Positions 1 through 8,543 of a DNA stretch of 64,000 nucleotides are shown in pieces (the first letter of the stretch is position 1; every line of letters starts with the position of its first letter). The DNA lies in NCBI GenBank assembly GCA_963663245.1, contig OY760143.1:1302001-1366000 (forward strand), written 5' to 3'. The stretch comes from JAFGVL01 sp963663245 (GTDB lineage Bacteria > Bacteroidota > Bacteroidia > Bacteroidales > Paludibacteraceae). The translations under genes were made by a program, and so were the position numbers. The notes below the pieces were generated by a model. The model worked only from the letters and a program-made list of their open reading frames with translations, had not been told where the DNA came from and made no database searches.

Positions 1-738
1 ACAAGTGCTGATCAATTAGCAGTACAAGTAGCATCAATGCGAAATTCTATTGTAAAGGTAAACCAACAAATTGAGTTAGCATACAATATGCTTCGCTTAC
101 AAATTGGATTAGGAGCAGAGTCACCAATTTTTTTAACAGATGATATTGAAGAATTAGTTGATGAAGAGGCTATTAATAGCTTAATGCTTGCGCCATTTAC
201 CGCGCATCAAAATATTAATATGCAATTGATGAATAAAAATGTGATTTTAGCAAAAAAGCAGGTTGACATGTCTAAAGCGAATTTTTTGCCTAATGTAGCA
301 GCATTTTATAATTATACTTATAAAGTTTTAGTTCCAGCTTTTGATATGCAATCGCCACATATGGTTGGTTTAACTGCTAGTATGCCTTTGTTTACATCTT
401 TCTCTAATGTGTCGAAAGTAAAACAAGCAAAAATCAACTATCGTAGTGCTGCTATTGAAATGGATAATCTAAAGGATCAACTTTCTATACAAGAGAAACA
501 ATTGCGTTTTAACTTGAAAACATCTAATGAAAGTTATAAAATTCAGAAGAAAAACATTGAAGTGTCTCAACGTGTATTTAAAAATATTACTACGAAGTAC
601 GAACAAGGAGCAGCTTCTGCCTTAGATATTGTAAATGCACACAACAACTTATTAACAGCAGAAAGTAATTATATTAGTTCAATTATGGATTTGCTAAATG
701 CACAAACAGCATTGAATAACTTATTAGGAAAAAAATAA
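1..738 (+). CDS. TolC-family outer-membrane efflux protein (5' partial)
   Basis: This is the C-terminal part of a TolC/OEP-type outer-membrane channel. The reading frame is open to the first base of the window, so the start lies upstream; the ATG at 37 is internal. About 245 residues are present, against roughly 430-480 for the family, so one of the two OEP repeats is essentially missing. Visible are alternating long amphipathic helices and short strands, including the typical C-terminal stretch with YEQGAASALDIVNAHNNL and a final helix ending in LLNAQTALNNLLGKK. It lies 19 bases upstream of an RND adaptor and pump gene on the same strand, so it is almost certainly the outer-membrane exit duct of that tripartite efflux pump. 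The substrate cannot be told from the sequence. Confidence 0.93.
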   Translation, partial: TSADQLAVQVASMRNSIVKVNQQIELAYNMLRLQIGLGAESPIFLTDDIEELVDEEAINSLMLAPFTAHQNINMQLMNKNVILAKKQVDMSKANFLPNVAAFYNYTYKVLVPAFDMQSPHMVGLTASMPLFTSFSNVSKVKQAKINYRSAAIEMDNLKDQLSIQEKQLRFNLKTSNESYKIQKKNIEVSQRVFKNITTKYEQGAASALDIVNAHNNLLTAESNYISSIMDLLNAQTALNNLLGKK

Positions 739-757
739 ACAATTAAACATATATATC

Positions 758-1813
758 ATGAAAACGACAAAACGCTTATTGCTTAGCTTACCAATATTGG
801 GAATTATCTTTTTAGGTACATCTTGTAAACCAAAAGATGCAGCAGAAAATGAAATAGAAAAGAAAGACAGCGCTATGCTTGTTCAAACACAAGTGTTAGA
901 AAACACATCAATTGCACGAACAGTGTCTTTCTCAAGTAATATTGAATCTGATGAACAAGTACATTTAGTACCAACTACTCCAGGTAAAGTAGAAAGAATT
1001 AGAGTGGATGTAGGTTCAAGAGTTAAAAAAGGACAAGTGTTGGTAGAGATGGATCAGACTATGCTATACCAAGCAAAAGTACAATTAGCTACTTTAACAA
1101 CAGAGTTCAACCGTATGAAGGTTTTAATTAAAAGTGGGAGTGTTTCTCAACAAGCATTTGATCAGGTTAAAGCACAATACGATGTTGCCAAAGCAAATGC
1201 TAAAAACTTAGAAAAGAACACTTTTATTAAAGCACCTTTTGCTGGTGTAATATCAGGTAAATATATGGAAGAAGGAGAAATGTATTCAGGAACTCCCAAC
1301 CCTACTTTAGGAAAAGCAGCCATTGTTTCTTTAGTAAAAATTAAGAAATTAAAGGCAATGATTAATATTCCAGAGAGCTACTATCCTAAGGTAAAAAAAG
1401 GCATGCAAACAAAAGTAGTTTGCGATATTTATCCCGAAGATGTAATTGATGGGAAATTGGCTCAAGTGTATCCAACGATCAATCCAGTTAATCACTCTTT
1501 CCAGGCAGAGATTGCCATCAATAACCCAAAAGAGAAGTACAAGCCAGGCATGTATTGTAGTGTTGAGTTGAACCTAGGAGAGGTAGAAGCTTTAATTGTT
1601 CCTTATCAAACCGTATTAAAAACACAAGGGTCTAATGAGCGTTATGTGTTTGTAAATAAAGGAGGAAAAGCTAAAAGAATATTAGTTAGCCTAGGACAAC
1701 GTTTTAATGATAAAGTAGAAGTTTTATCGAATGAGATAGCTGTAGGAACAGAGTTAGTTGTTGTTGGTCAGTCAAAATTAAAGTCTGGAGATACATTAAA
1801 AGTAACTAAGTAA
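758..1813 (+). CDS. RND efflux periplasmic adaptor lipoprotein (MFP/HlyD family)
   Basis: This is the membrane-fusion adaptor that joins the inner-membrane RND pump to the outer-membrane channel. Residues 1-22 form a lipoprotein signal peptide ending in a lipobox (LGTS before Cys23). A biotinyl-lipoyl half motif (PGKVERIRVDVGSRVKKGQV) lies near residues 75-95. A short coiled-coil hairpin follows, then the second lipoyl half (IKAPFAGVISG, near 160). The remainder is the beta-barrel and membrane-proximal domain. At 351 residues it has the usual length for the family. It sits between the tolC-like gene (19-base gap) and the pump gene (23-base gap), consistent with one operon. Assignment to the family is firm; the transported compound is unknown. 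Confidence 0.95.
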   Translation: MKTTKRLLLSLPILGIIFLGTSCKPKDAAENEIEKKDSAMLVQTQVLENTSIARTVSFSSNIESDEQVHLVPTTPGKVERIRVDVGSRVKKGQVLVEMDQTMLYQAKVQLATLTTEFNRMKVLIKSGSVSQQAFDQVKAQYDVAKANAKNLEKNTFIKAPFAGVISGKYMEEGEMYSGTPNPTLGKAAIVSLVKIKKLKAMINIPESYYPKVKKGMQTKVVCDIYPEDVIDGKLAQVYPTINPVNHSFQAEIAINNPKEKYKPGMYCSVELNLGEVEALIVPYQTVLKTQGSNERYVFVNKGGKAKRILVSLGQRFNDKVEVLSNEIAVGTELVVVGQSKLKSGDTLKVTK

Positions 1814-1836
1814 TAAAAATTTAGAAATACAATACT

Positions 1837-4800
1837 ATGAGTATATATAAATCGTCCGTAAAAAACCCTATTACCACTATATTGGTATTTGTAGCGGTGG
1901 TGATATTTGGCTTGTATTCTTATACTAAGCTTCCGATAGATTTTTATCCAGAAATGGAGTTTCCTTCTATTTCAGTAATGACAACCTATTCAGGAACAAA
2001 TGCAGCTGATATTGAAGAAAATATAACCAAATTGGTAGAGAACACCTTAAACGGTGTGCCTTATATGAAAGAGCTTACTTCAAAATCACAAGATAATATG
2101 TCAATTGTATCTGTGGAGTTTGAATATGGGACCAATTTAGATGAGGCTACCAACGATATTCGAGATAGGCTAGATAGAATTTCGAGTATTCTACCTGAAG
2201 GAGCTGATAATCCAATGATTTTCAAATTTAGTACGAGTTCAATGCCTATCATCATGTATGTAATGACAGCAGATGAGAGCTATCGTAGCTTAGAAAATAT
2301 TTTGGAAGATGATATTGAAAATCGCTTGAATAGAATTGAAGGGATTGGTTCCATTACTATTATTGGTGCTCCTAAACGTGTGGTGTATGTTGAGTCTGAT
2401 CCTCAAAAATTAGATGCATATGGTATTAGTTTAGAGCAGGTTAGTAATGCTATTCGGATGGAAAATAGAAATACGCCTGCTGGAAATGTTCGTATGGGTA
2501 AAGAAGATTACCAAATGCGTATTGAAAGCGAATTTAAGGATAGTAAAAATATCGAAAGTTTAGTAGTAGGTAACTATAATGGAAAGTCTATCTTTTTGAA
2601 AGATGTTGCTCTTGTAAAAGATACTTTGAAAGATTTAACCATGGAGGAGAAAGTAAATGGACGTGATGCTATTCGTTTCTTTGTAACCAAGCAATCGGGT
2701 TCTAATACTGTTGAAGTTGCTAATGAGGTTAAAAATCAAATGGATTTGGTCCGACAAAACTTACCTCCTGATGTAGAAATTAATGAAATATTTGATTTCT
2801 CTAGTTTTATTAAAAGTTCTATACAAGGATTATCAAGTTCCTTGATGTATGCTTTGATTTTTGTAGTGTTAGTTATTTTATTCTTTTTAGGAAGGTGGCG
2901 TGCTACTTTTATTATTGTTCTTACTATTCCAATTTCTTTGATAGTTTCTTTTGTGTATTTGTATATATCAGGAAGCTCCTTGAATGTTATTTCGCTTTCC
3001 TCCCTTACTATAGCCATTGGTATGGTCGTAGATGATGCGATTGTAGTATTGGAGAATATCTCTAAACATATTGAGCGAGGTAGTAGTCCACGTGAAGCAG
3101 CAATTTATGCGACCAATGAGGTTTGGTTGTCTGTTATTGTAACTACGATGGTGATTTTGGCAGTGTTCTTACCATTAACATTGGTAGGTGGTGAAATGGG
3201 AATGATGTTTAAAGAGTTAGGGTATATTGTAGCGATAACTGTAACTATGTCTACGGTAGCAGCTATTACTTTGACACCAACTTTGTCTTCTTTGTTGTTG
3301 AAACTTAAAAAAGATGATAAGAAAAATAATTGGCATACTAGGAATATTGTTCCTTTATTGGATAAATTAGATAATTTCTATGAACGTGTTGTCCGTTGGA
3401 GTTTGAAGCATCGAAAAACAATTATTTTTAGTGCTATTGGAATCTTTATTTTATCCATGTCGTTGTTTGCTGTTATTGAAAAAGGAAACATGCCAGAGTC
3501 GGATCAAGGAATGATTGCTGCACAAATTGAGGTACAACATGGTACCCGTGTAGAAGAAACGGTAAAAACTTCTAGAAAGATTGAAGCATATGTAAAAGAA
3601 AATATGCCTGAAGTAAAAATAGTTTCTTCTTCAGCTGGGGCAAGTGACGAAGGTGGTTTTATAGCACTGTTCTCGGAAACAGGGACTAACATGATAAACT
3701 TGAATATTCGTTTATCTGAAATAAGTGAACGAGATAAAGATATTTGGGAATTAGCAGAAGTTTTACGAAAGGAAATTGCTAATTATCCAGAGGTTATCAA
3801 TTACACTGTTACACCAAATGGTGGAGCAATGTCTGGACAACAAGCAAATCAAGTTGATGTAGAAATATTTGGGTATGATATTGATATTACGAATGCTTTA
3901 GCACAAGAAATTAAAGATAGTTTAGGTTCTGTAAAAGGAGCTAGAGATATTGCCATTAGTCGTAAATCAGATAAAGCACTTCTACAAATTGAATTTAATA
4001 GAGAAAAGTTAGCTAAACTTGGTTTAAATAGTGCTATGGTTTCAAATGCTGTTCGTAATAGAGTTTCTGGAGAAATAGCAAGTCTACTGCATGATGATGG
4101 AGATGAGTTCCAAGTTATTGTCCGTTACAAAGAAGAGTATCGAAATTCCATTAGTGATGTGGAGGATATGACCATTATGACTCCAACAGGAAATAAGGTA
4201 AAGCTTAAAGAACTGGGGGAAGTAAAAGAGTTATGGTCACCGCCAAGTATTACACACAAACGTAAACAAAGAACAGTTACCGTAAGCGTTAAGCCAGAAG
4301 GAGTTTCTATAGGTACTTTAGCTACAGATATCAATAAAAAGTTAGACAATATAGAAATGCCAAAAGGCATTAATGTTAATGTAGGTGGAGCCTATGAGAG
4401 CATGACAGAATCTTTTAGTGATTTAGGTTTGTTGTTATTGTTAGCTTTAGCTTTAGTTTATATTGTAATGGCTTCTCAATTTGAGTCATTCTCTAAACCA
4501 TTTGTTATTACTTTGTCCGCTTTCTTTGGTTTTTCAGGCGTAGCTATTGCTTTATTTATCACGGGAAGTGAATTAAATATGATATCTGCTTTAGGAGCCA
4601 TACTATTAATTGGTATTGTGGTGAAAAATGGTATTGTGTTAGTAGATTATACTAATTTATTACGAGATAGAGGCTTAGATGTGAATGAAGCCTTGGCGCA
4701 AGCAGGAAAATCACGTCTTCGTCCGGTATTGATGACAGCAGCTACTACTATACTAGGCATGTTGCCAATGGCTTTAAGTACTAGCGAAGGTTCTGAAGTG

Positions 4801-4953
4801 TGGCGACCAATGGGTATAGCCGTAATTGGTGGGTTGATATTCTCTACCATTGTAACAATGGTAATTGTGCCTGTTGTTTATTCTTTAATGGCACGTAAAG
4901 GAGAACGGGATAAAGAGAAAGCCTTGAGAGAACAATTTGAGTTTTTAAATTAA
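1837..4953 (+). CDS. RND efflux transporter permease (AcrB/HAE1 family)
   Basis: Proton-driven inner-membrane pump of the hydrophobe/amphiphile efflux (HAE1) family. It has the family length (1038 residues) and duplicated architecture: an N-terminal membrane helix (near residues 12-30), a large periplasmic loop, a first helix bundle from about residue 335, a second periplasmic loop from about 555, and a second bundle from about 860. The GMVVDDAIVVLENI segment carries the paired aspartates that correspond to the AcrB proton-relay residues. The second bundle contains the matching GIVVKNGIVLVDYTN. The start is the only good ATG after the adaptor stop. Together with the tolC-like and adaptor genes it makes a complete tripartite pump; drug, bile, metal or lipid substrates all remain possible. 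Confidence 0.97.
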   Translation: MSIYKSSVKNPITTILVFVAVVIFGLYSYTKLPIDFYPEMEFPSISVMTTYSGTNAADIEENITKLVENTLNGVPYMKELTSKSQDNMSIVSVEFEYGTNLDEATNDIRDRLDRISSILPEGADNPMIFKFSTSSMPIIMYVMTADESYRSLENILEDDIENRLNRIEGIGSITIIGAPKRVVYVESDPQKLDAYGISLEQVSNAIRMENRNTPAGNVRMGKEDYQMRIESEFKDSKNIESLVVGNYNGKSIFLKDVALVKDTLKDLTMEEKVNGRDAIRFFVTKQSGSNTVEVANEVKNQMDLVRQNLPPDVEINEIFDFSSFIKSSIQGLSSSLMYALIFVVLVILFFLGRWRATFIIVLTIPISLIVSFVYLYISGSSLNVISLSSLTIAIGMVVDDAIVVLENISKHIERGSSPREAAIYATNEVWLSVIVTTMVILAVFLPLTLVGGEMGMMFKELGYIVAITVTMSTVAAITLTPTLSSLLLKLKKDDKKNNWHTRNIVPLLDKLDNFYERVVRWSLKHRKTIIFSAIGIFILSMSLFAVIEKGNMPESDQGMIAAQIEVQHGTRVEETVKTSRKIEAYVKENMPEVKIVSSSAGASDEGGFIALFSETGTNMINLNIRLSEISERDKDIWELAEVLRKEIANYPEVINYTVTPNGGAMSGQQANQVDVEIFGYDIDITNALAQEIKDSLGSVKGARDIAISRKSDKALLQIEFNREKLAKLGLNSAMVSNAVRNRVSGEIASLLHDDGDEFQVIVRYKEEYRNSISDVEDMTIMTPTGNKVKLKELGEVKELWSPPSITHKRKQRTVTVSVKPEGVSIGTLATDINKKLDNIEMPKGINVNVGGAYESMTESFSDLGLLLLLALALVYIVMASQFESFSKPFVITLSAFFGFSGVAIALFITGSELNMISALGAILLIGIVVKNGIVLVDYTNLLRDRGLDVNEALAQAGKSRLRPVLMTAATTILGMLPMALSTSEGSEVWRPMGIAVIGGLIFSTIVTMVIVPVVYSLMARKGERDKEKALREQFEFLN

Positions 4954-4968
4954 GATTATGTAAATGTT

Positions 4969-4999
4969 CATCCAATGTCTTTATGTCATTGGGTGGATT
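4969..4999 (+). other. intercistronic hairpin downstream of the RND pump gene
   Basis: An inverted repeat pairs TCATCCAATG with CATTGGGTGGA across a nine-base loop. It is not followed by a T-run, so it looks more like an mRNA-stabilising or partial-termination structure between the pump gene and the PG0541-like gene than a full terminator. Confidence 0.35.
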
Positions 5000-5026
5000 G
5001 CTGCAAACTAAATAAATAATAAGATT

Positions 5027-5320
5027 ATGAAATCAGTATTTATAGTATTTAACCAAGCTAATACAGAACGCATAGAGTATATTTTAGATATTTTAGATAT
5101 TAGAGGGTTTACTTGGTGGGAAGATGTACAAGGTAGGGGTTCCAAAGATGGAGAGCCTCGAAGAGGAACCCATACTTGGCCAGAAATGAATTCGGCTGTT
5201 ATGACAATTATCTCAGATGAGTTAGTTGCTCCTTTGATAGAGAGGGTGAAGAAATTAGATGAACAAAATACAGATATTGGTATTCGTGCTTTTGTTTGGA
5301 ATATTGAACAAGCAGTATAA
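5027..5320 (+). CDS. PG0541-family transporter-associated protein (P-II-like)
   Basis: A 97-residue cytoplasmic protein that I match to the PG0541 family of transporter-associated proteins, small P-II-fold-like proteins found beside efflux genes in Bacteroidetes. The sequence begins with a strand-helix pattern typical of P-II (MKSVFIVFNQANTERIEYIL). It has a mid-protein loop rich in Gly, Arg and Asp (DVQGRGSKDGEPRRGTHTWP), and ends in a strand (GIRAFVWNIEQAV). It follows the pump gene by 73 bases on the same strand and precedes a strong terminator, so it is probably the last gene of the efflux operon. P-II-like proteins usually sense small ligands and bind a partner; acting on the RND pump is an inference from position only. 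Confidence 0.8.
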   Translation: MKSVFIVFNQANTERIEYILDILDIRGFTWWEDVQGRGSKDGEPRRGTHTWPEMNSAVMTIISDELVAPLIERVKKLDEQNTDIGIRAFVWNIEQAV

Positions 5321-5349
5321 TAAAATAGTTTACTAGTGATTAGAAAGAG

Positions 5350-5389
5350 AAATGGCTGTTTTCGTTTATTCGAAACAGCCATTTTTTTA
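5350..5389 (+). terminator. rho-independent terminator of the efflux operon
   Basis: A strong stem pairs AAATGGCTGTTTTCG with CGAAACAGCCATTT and is followed by a run of T. It lies 30 bases after the stop of the PG0541-like gene. Its stem shares the AAATGGCTGTT start with the terminator at 6432. Confidence 0.9.
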
Positions 5390-5517
5390 TTGTATTTATA
5401 ATAATTATCTGTTGCGAAAATAAATATATAGTAGTATTTTTATACATTCTATTTAGTATAATACTGTATTTAAAAAAAAGAGAATTATTATAAATAACGA
5501 ACATGTAAAAAACAACT

Positions 5518-6402
5518 ATGAAAAAACACATCTTTTATTGCTTTCTAGTATTTAGTATTTTTCTATTTTCCGCTTGTAGTGAAGATAAAGAACCTGTAAT
5601 TGATGATACTTCTATAAGTTTGGATACAACATCTTTTGTATTGTTAATTGATGAAGAAAGGACACTGATAGCAACTGTTAAGTCCGGAAATACTACAAAT
5701 AATACAGTAATATGGACAAGTAGTAGTGAAGCTATAGCTACCGTAATAAATGGAACAGTAACAGCCATAGAAGAAGGAGAAGTTACTATTACAGCAAAGG
5801 TTGATGATAAAACAGCTACTTGTGTTGTAACCGTTTTAGAAGGAATAAGAATTAAAGGTACCATATGGGCTACTTGTAATGTTTCTGCTCCTGGAGTATT
5901 TGCAGCTAAGCCAGAAGAAGCAGGTATGTTTTATCAATGGAATAGCAAAGTTGGATGGCCTTCTACTGGAGATATTGGGGTCGTTATTGCTACTGATGGT
6001 TCTACTACATGGGATCGTTATTGGAAAGGAGATTATACATTACCATCTACTTCTGATATTTGGACATTTGTCAATGATCCAAGTCCTTCTGGGTGGCGTG
6101 TTCCTACAAAAACAGAAATTGACTCATTGTGGAAAGCACCTTCAGTTTGGACAACAGAAAATGGTGTGTATGGACAAAGGTTTGGGACAGCTCCTAATAC
6201 TATTTTCCTTCCAGCCTTAGGACAACGTGAGGATGCAAGTGGTAACTTTACTTATGGTGGAACTGGAGGTTATTATTGGGGAAATTCAGTGAGTAGTGGT
6301 GGAGGAAATGCTTATTATTTACGCTTCTACAATGGCAGTGCTGTTGATTGGTCTACTCACTCTCGTTCTTATGGTCACTTTATTCGTTGTGTTGCAAGGT
6401 AG
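5518..6402 (+). CDS. lipoprotein with Big_2 and FISUMP domains
   Basis: A 294-residue surface or periplasmic lipoprotein. The signal peptide ends in a lipobox (LFSA before Cys20). Residues about 33-107 form a bacterial Ig-like (Big_2) domain, with the typical TVIWTSSSEAIATV, then GTVTAIEEGEVTITAKV. From about residue 112 to the end is a FISUMP domain (Fibrobacter succinogenes major paralogous domain), recognisable by GTIWATCNV, MFYQWN, GWRVPTKTEIDSLW, and a C-terminal YYWGNS followed by HFIRCVAR. Such proteins are common and highly paralogous in Bacteroidetes; the function is not known, and carbohydrate or surface binding is only a guess. The gene stands alone between two terminators, so it is probably monocistronic. 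Confidence 0.88.
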   Translation: MKKHIFYCFLVFSIFLFSACSEDKEPVIDDTSISLDTTSFVLLIDEERTLIATVKSGNTTNNTVIWTSSSEAIATVINGTVTAIEEGEVTITAKVDDKTATCVVTVLEGIRIKGTIWATCNVSAPGVFAAKPEEAGMFYQWNSKVGWPSTGDIGVVIATDGSTTWDRYWKGDYTLPSTSDIWTFVNDPSPSGWRVPTKTEIDSLWKAPSVWTTENGVYGQRFGTAPNTIFLPALGQREDASGNFTYGGTGGYYWGNSVSSGGGNAYYLRFYNGSAVDWSTHSRSYGHFIRCVAR

Positions 6403-6431
6403 AAGAGATAAGTCCTTTTTATATAGGCAAA

Positions 6432-6469
6432 AAAAATGGCTGTTAGTGAAATTCTAATAGCCATTTTTT
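6432..6469. terminator. bidirectional terminator between convergent genes
   Basis: The stem AAATGGCTGTTAG pairs with CTAATAGCCATTT, flanked by A-runs on the left and T-runs on the right. It can therefore end both the plus-strand FISUMP gene and the minus-strand YciO-type gene, whose stop codon it nearly touches. Confidence 0.88.
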
Positions 6470-7076
6470 ATTCTATTAATTCTCCTTTTCCGTGCCGTAT
6501 TATCTCCATTTTATTTTCAGTACAGTCGATAACTGTAGAGGGTTCTAAATCGCCATAGCCACCATCAACTACTATTTCTACTTGGTCTTGGTATCTTTCG
6601 TAGATTAATTCGGGGTCTGTAAAGTATTCTAGTATTTCATCATCGGCCTTTAACGACGTTGACATAATAGGGTTTCCTAGTTCTTTTACAATTTCTCTGA
6701 TAATATTGTTGTTCGGAATTCTAATGCCGACTGTTTTTTTTGACTTGAATATCTTAGGCAGCTTGTTGTTTCCCTCTAATAAAAAAGTAAAAGGACCTGG
6801 TAAGTTCTTTTTCATTAGTTTGAATGTTTTATTGTCTACTTTTGCATATTCACTTATATGACTTAAGTCATAGCAAATAAATGAGAGCTTAGCTTTTTTA
6901 GCTTCTACTCCTTTAATTCTACAAATAGCTTCAACAGCACGAGCATTAAAAATATCACAACCAATACCATAGATAGTATCGGTAGGGTAAATAATTAAAC
7001 CACCATTACGTAAGCATGCTACAACTTGGGCAATCTCTTTAGGATTTGGATTCTCTGGGTATATCTTTACTAGCAT
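6468..7076 (-). CDS. YciO/YrdC/Sua5-family protein (YciO type)
   Basis: A member of the Sua5/YciO/YrdC fold family, whose best-known members make threonylcarbamoyl-AMP for the t6A modification of tRNA. Length (202 residues) and wording match E. coli YciO more than TsaC: GGLIIYPTDTIYGIGCDI, CRIKGVEAKKAKLSFIC, LMKKNLPGPFTFLL, VGIRIPNN, PIMSTSLK, and a C-terminal VIDCTE followed by IIRHGKGEL. The KR..SKPL-type motif of bona fide TsaC/Sua5 is degenerate here, so the biochemical role is uncertain; YciO proteins have at most weak threonylcarbamoyl-AMP synthase activity as far as is known. The gene begins six bases after the fabI stop and is surely co-transcribed with it. Confidence 0.9.
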   Translation of the reverse strand: MLVKIYPENPNPKEIAQVVACLRNGGLIIYPTDTIYGIGCDIFNARAVEAICRIKGVEAKKAKLSFICYDLSHISEYAKVDNKTFKLMKKNLPGPFTFLLEGNNKLPKIFKSKKTVGIRIPNNNIIREIVKELGNPIMSTSLKADDEILEYFTDPELIYERYQDQVEIVVDGGYGDLEPSTVIDCTENKMEIIRHGKGELIE

Positions 7077-7082
7077 AGTTGT

Positions 7083-7940
7083 TTAACCGTATATAATATT
7101 TCCATCTTCATCATAGTAATTCTCCATGCCTTTCTCATACTGATTCATTGCTCGTAGACTCATCCCCATGCTCGAGAATCCTCCATCATGGAATAGATTC
7201 TGCATAGTTACTTTTTTTGTTAAATCAGAAAACATTACGATGCAATAATCGGCACATTCTGATGCTGTAGCATTACCAAGAGGCGACATCTTATCAGAGA
7301 AATCTAATAAGCCATCCATCCCTTTTACACCACTACCAGCAGTTGTTATTGTTGGAGATTGAGATATAGTATTAACGCGAACGCCTTTTTCTCTACCATA
7401 AATGTAACCAAAGCTACGAGCAATAGATTCAAGCAGGGATTTGGCATCAGCCATATCGTTATACCCAAAGAATGAACGTTGTGCAGCAACATATGATAGA
7501 GCTAGAATTGACCCTTCATTAGCAATAGCATCTTGTTTTTTGGCTACTTGAATCATTTTGTGGAAAGATATAGCAGATACATTTAAAGTCGTATCCAACA
7601 TCTTATAATCTAAATTGTCGTAGGTGCGCTTTTTACGTACGTTTGGAGACATCCCTATTGAATGAAGTACGAAGTCAATTTTTCCACCGAGTAGCTCTTG
7701 TGATTCTTTGAAAACTTTCTCTAAATCTTCTATGCTTGTTGCATCCGCAGGTATAACTTTAGTGTTAAGTCTCTCAGCGAGCATTTCAGTATCGCCCATT
7801 CTCATAGCCATGGGTGTATTTGTTAGAGTTATAGTTGCACCTTCTTCTACAGCTCTTTCAGCTACCTTCCATGCTATAGACATGTCATTTAGTGCCCCGA
7901 ATATAATTCCTCTTTTTCCTTTTAATAAATTGTTTGTCAT
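7083..7940 (-). CDS. fabI: enoyl-[acyl-carrier-protein] reductase FabI
   Basis: NADH-dependent enoyl-ACP reductase, the last step of each fatty-acid elongation cycle. The protein is an atypical short-chain dehydrogenase of the FabI type. It has an N-terminal nucleotide-binding stretch (LLKGKRGIIFGALNDMSIAW), HSIGMSPN, the catalytic YNDMADAK arrangement (Tyr, six residues, Lys) and SQSPTITTAGSGVKGMDGLL, the region that forms the substrate loop in FabI. I chose the ATG at 7940 (MTNNLLKGKRG). An ATG seven codons upstream would lie inside the terminator hairpin at 7958-8000 and gives a non-conserved extension. It is followed by the yciO-like gene six bases later. Confidence 0.95.
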   Translation of the reverse strand: MTNNLLKGKRGIIFGALNDMSIAWKVAERAVEEGATITLTNTPMAMRMGDTEMLAERLNTKVIPADATSIEDLEKVFKESQELLGGKIDFVLHSIGMSPNVRKKRTYDNLDYKMLDTTLNVSAISFHKMIQVAKKQDAIANEGSILALSYVAAQRSFFGYNDMADAKSLLESIARSFGYIYGREKGVRVNTISQSPTITTAGSGVKGMDGLLDFSDKMSPLGNATASECADYCIVMFSDLTKKVTMQNLFHDGGFSSMGMSLRAMNQYEKGMENYYDEDGNIIYG

Positions 7941-7957
7941 TACTATTAATTTTAAAA

Positions 7958-8000
7958 CCATTATTAAAACATTTGTAATGAAAAAATGTTTTAATAATGG
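7958..8000 (-). terminator. terminator with a 17-bp perfect stem upstream of fabI
   Basis: Arms at 7958-7974 and 7984-8000 are perfectly complementary over 17 bases with a nine-base loop. Read on the minus strand the hairpin follows the stop of the unknown gene ending at 8031 and is followed by TTTTAAAATT. It therefore separates the aroE-side operon from fabI; fabI must have a promoter in or next to this region, or rely on read-through. Confidence 0.75.
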
Positions 8001-8030
8001 CTCTATTAAGTTCTAATTTTTTTTTTCTGA

Positions 8031-8531
8031 TCAGTAGAAATCATCCATTCCTGAGTTTCCTGCTACCATTTTATAAAACATAAATCCTTTATCAAATTTT
8101 TTAAAATAGTATTTCTCTTCATAGGTGTCAGATTCTAAATTACCACCAGGCTCCATAATTTTATAGCTATAGAAATAGCATTTCTCAATAAAATCGTATC
8201 CCAGCCAAATACAAGCACCTCTGTTTTCTACCATTACTACATCAAAGCGTACAAAGTCCATCTCGTGTAAATAGGGAGGGTATACTTCTTTGTAATAGTC
8301 TTTTACATCTTGTAGGCTTGCATAGCTATTGAAATAACCGCCTTCACTTTGAAAGGGTGTTTGTGTGTGTCCGAATAAATAGGCGGCGTCGTTATCTCTT
8401 GTTGCATTCTTGAATTGTACCCAGAAATGAAAAAACTCTTTACTATCTGGAGTCTCTAGTGCAAGTGCAGGTATACTATTAGTGAATAAAAATATCACAA
8501 ATAAAAAGCTAATGCTAATTTGTTTTTTCAT
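8031..8531 (-). CDS. hypothetical secreted protein
   Basis: I do not recognise the family. The 166-residue product starts with a clear Sec signal peptide (MKKQISISFLFVIFLFTNS, likely cut after PALA near residue 24), so the mature protein should be periplasmic or exported. The mature part is rich in aromatic residues (FFHFWVQF, YKEVYPPYLHEMDF, YSYKIMEPGG, YYFKKF) and alternates hydrophobic and polar residues, suggesting a small alpha+beta or beta-sheet domain. Two Cys residues (in GACIWLG and KCYFYSY) could be bonded. It begins 12 bases after the aroE stop and is followed by a terminator, making it the last gene of the TPR-DUF368-aroE unit. Confidence 0.7.
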   Translation of the reverse strand: MKKQISISFLFVIFLFTNSIPALALETPDSKEFFHFWVQFKNATRDNDAAYLFGHTQTPFQSEGGYFNSYASLQDVKDYYKEVYPPYLHEMDFVRFDVVMVENRGACIWLGYDFIEKCYFYSYKIMEPGGNLESDTYEEKYYFKKFDKGFMFYKMVAGNSGMDDFY

Positions 8532-8543
8532 AATCGTTGTTTT

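Noticed and set aside
5008..5382. 124-residue minus-strand frame over the PG0541 gene
   Set aside because: It covers the gene antisense and runs into the terminator stem; shadow.
5879..6220. 113-residue plus-strand frame inside the FISUMP gene
   Set aside because: It lies in another frame of a lipoprotein gene with clear domain motifs; leucine-rich shadow with no ribosome-binding site.
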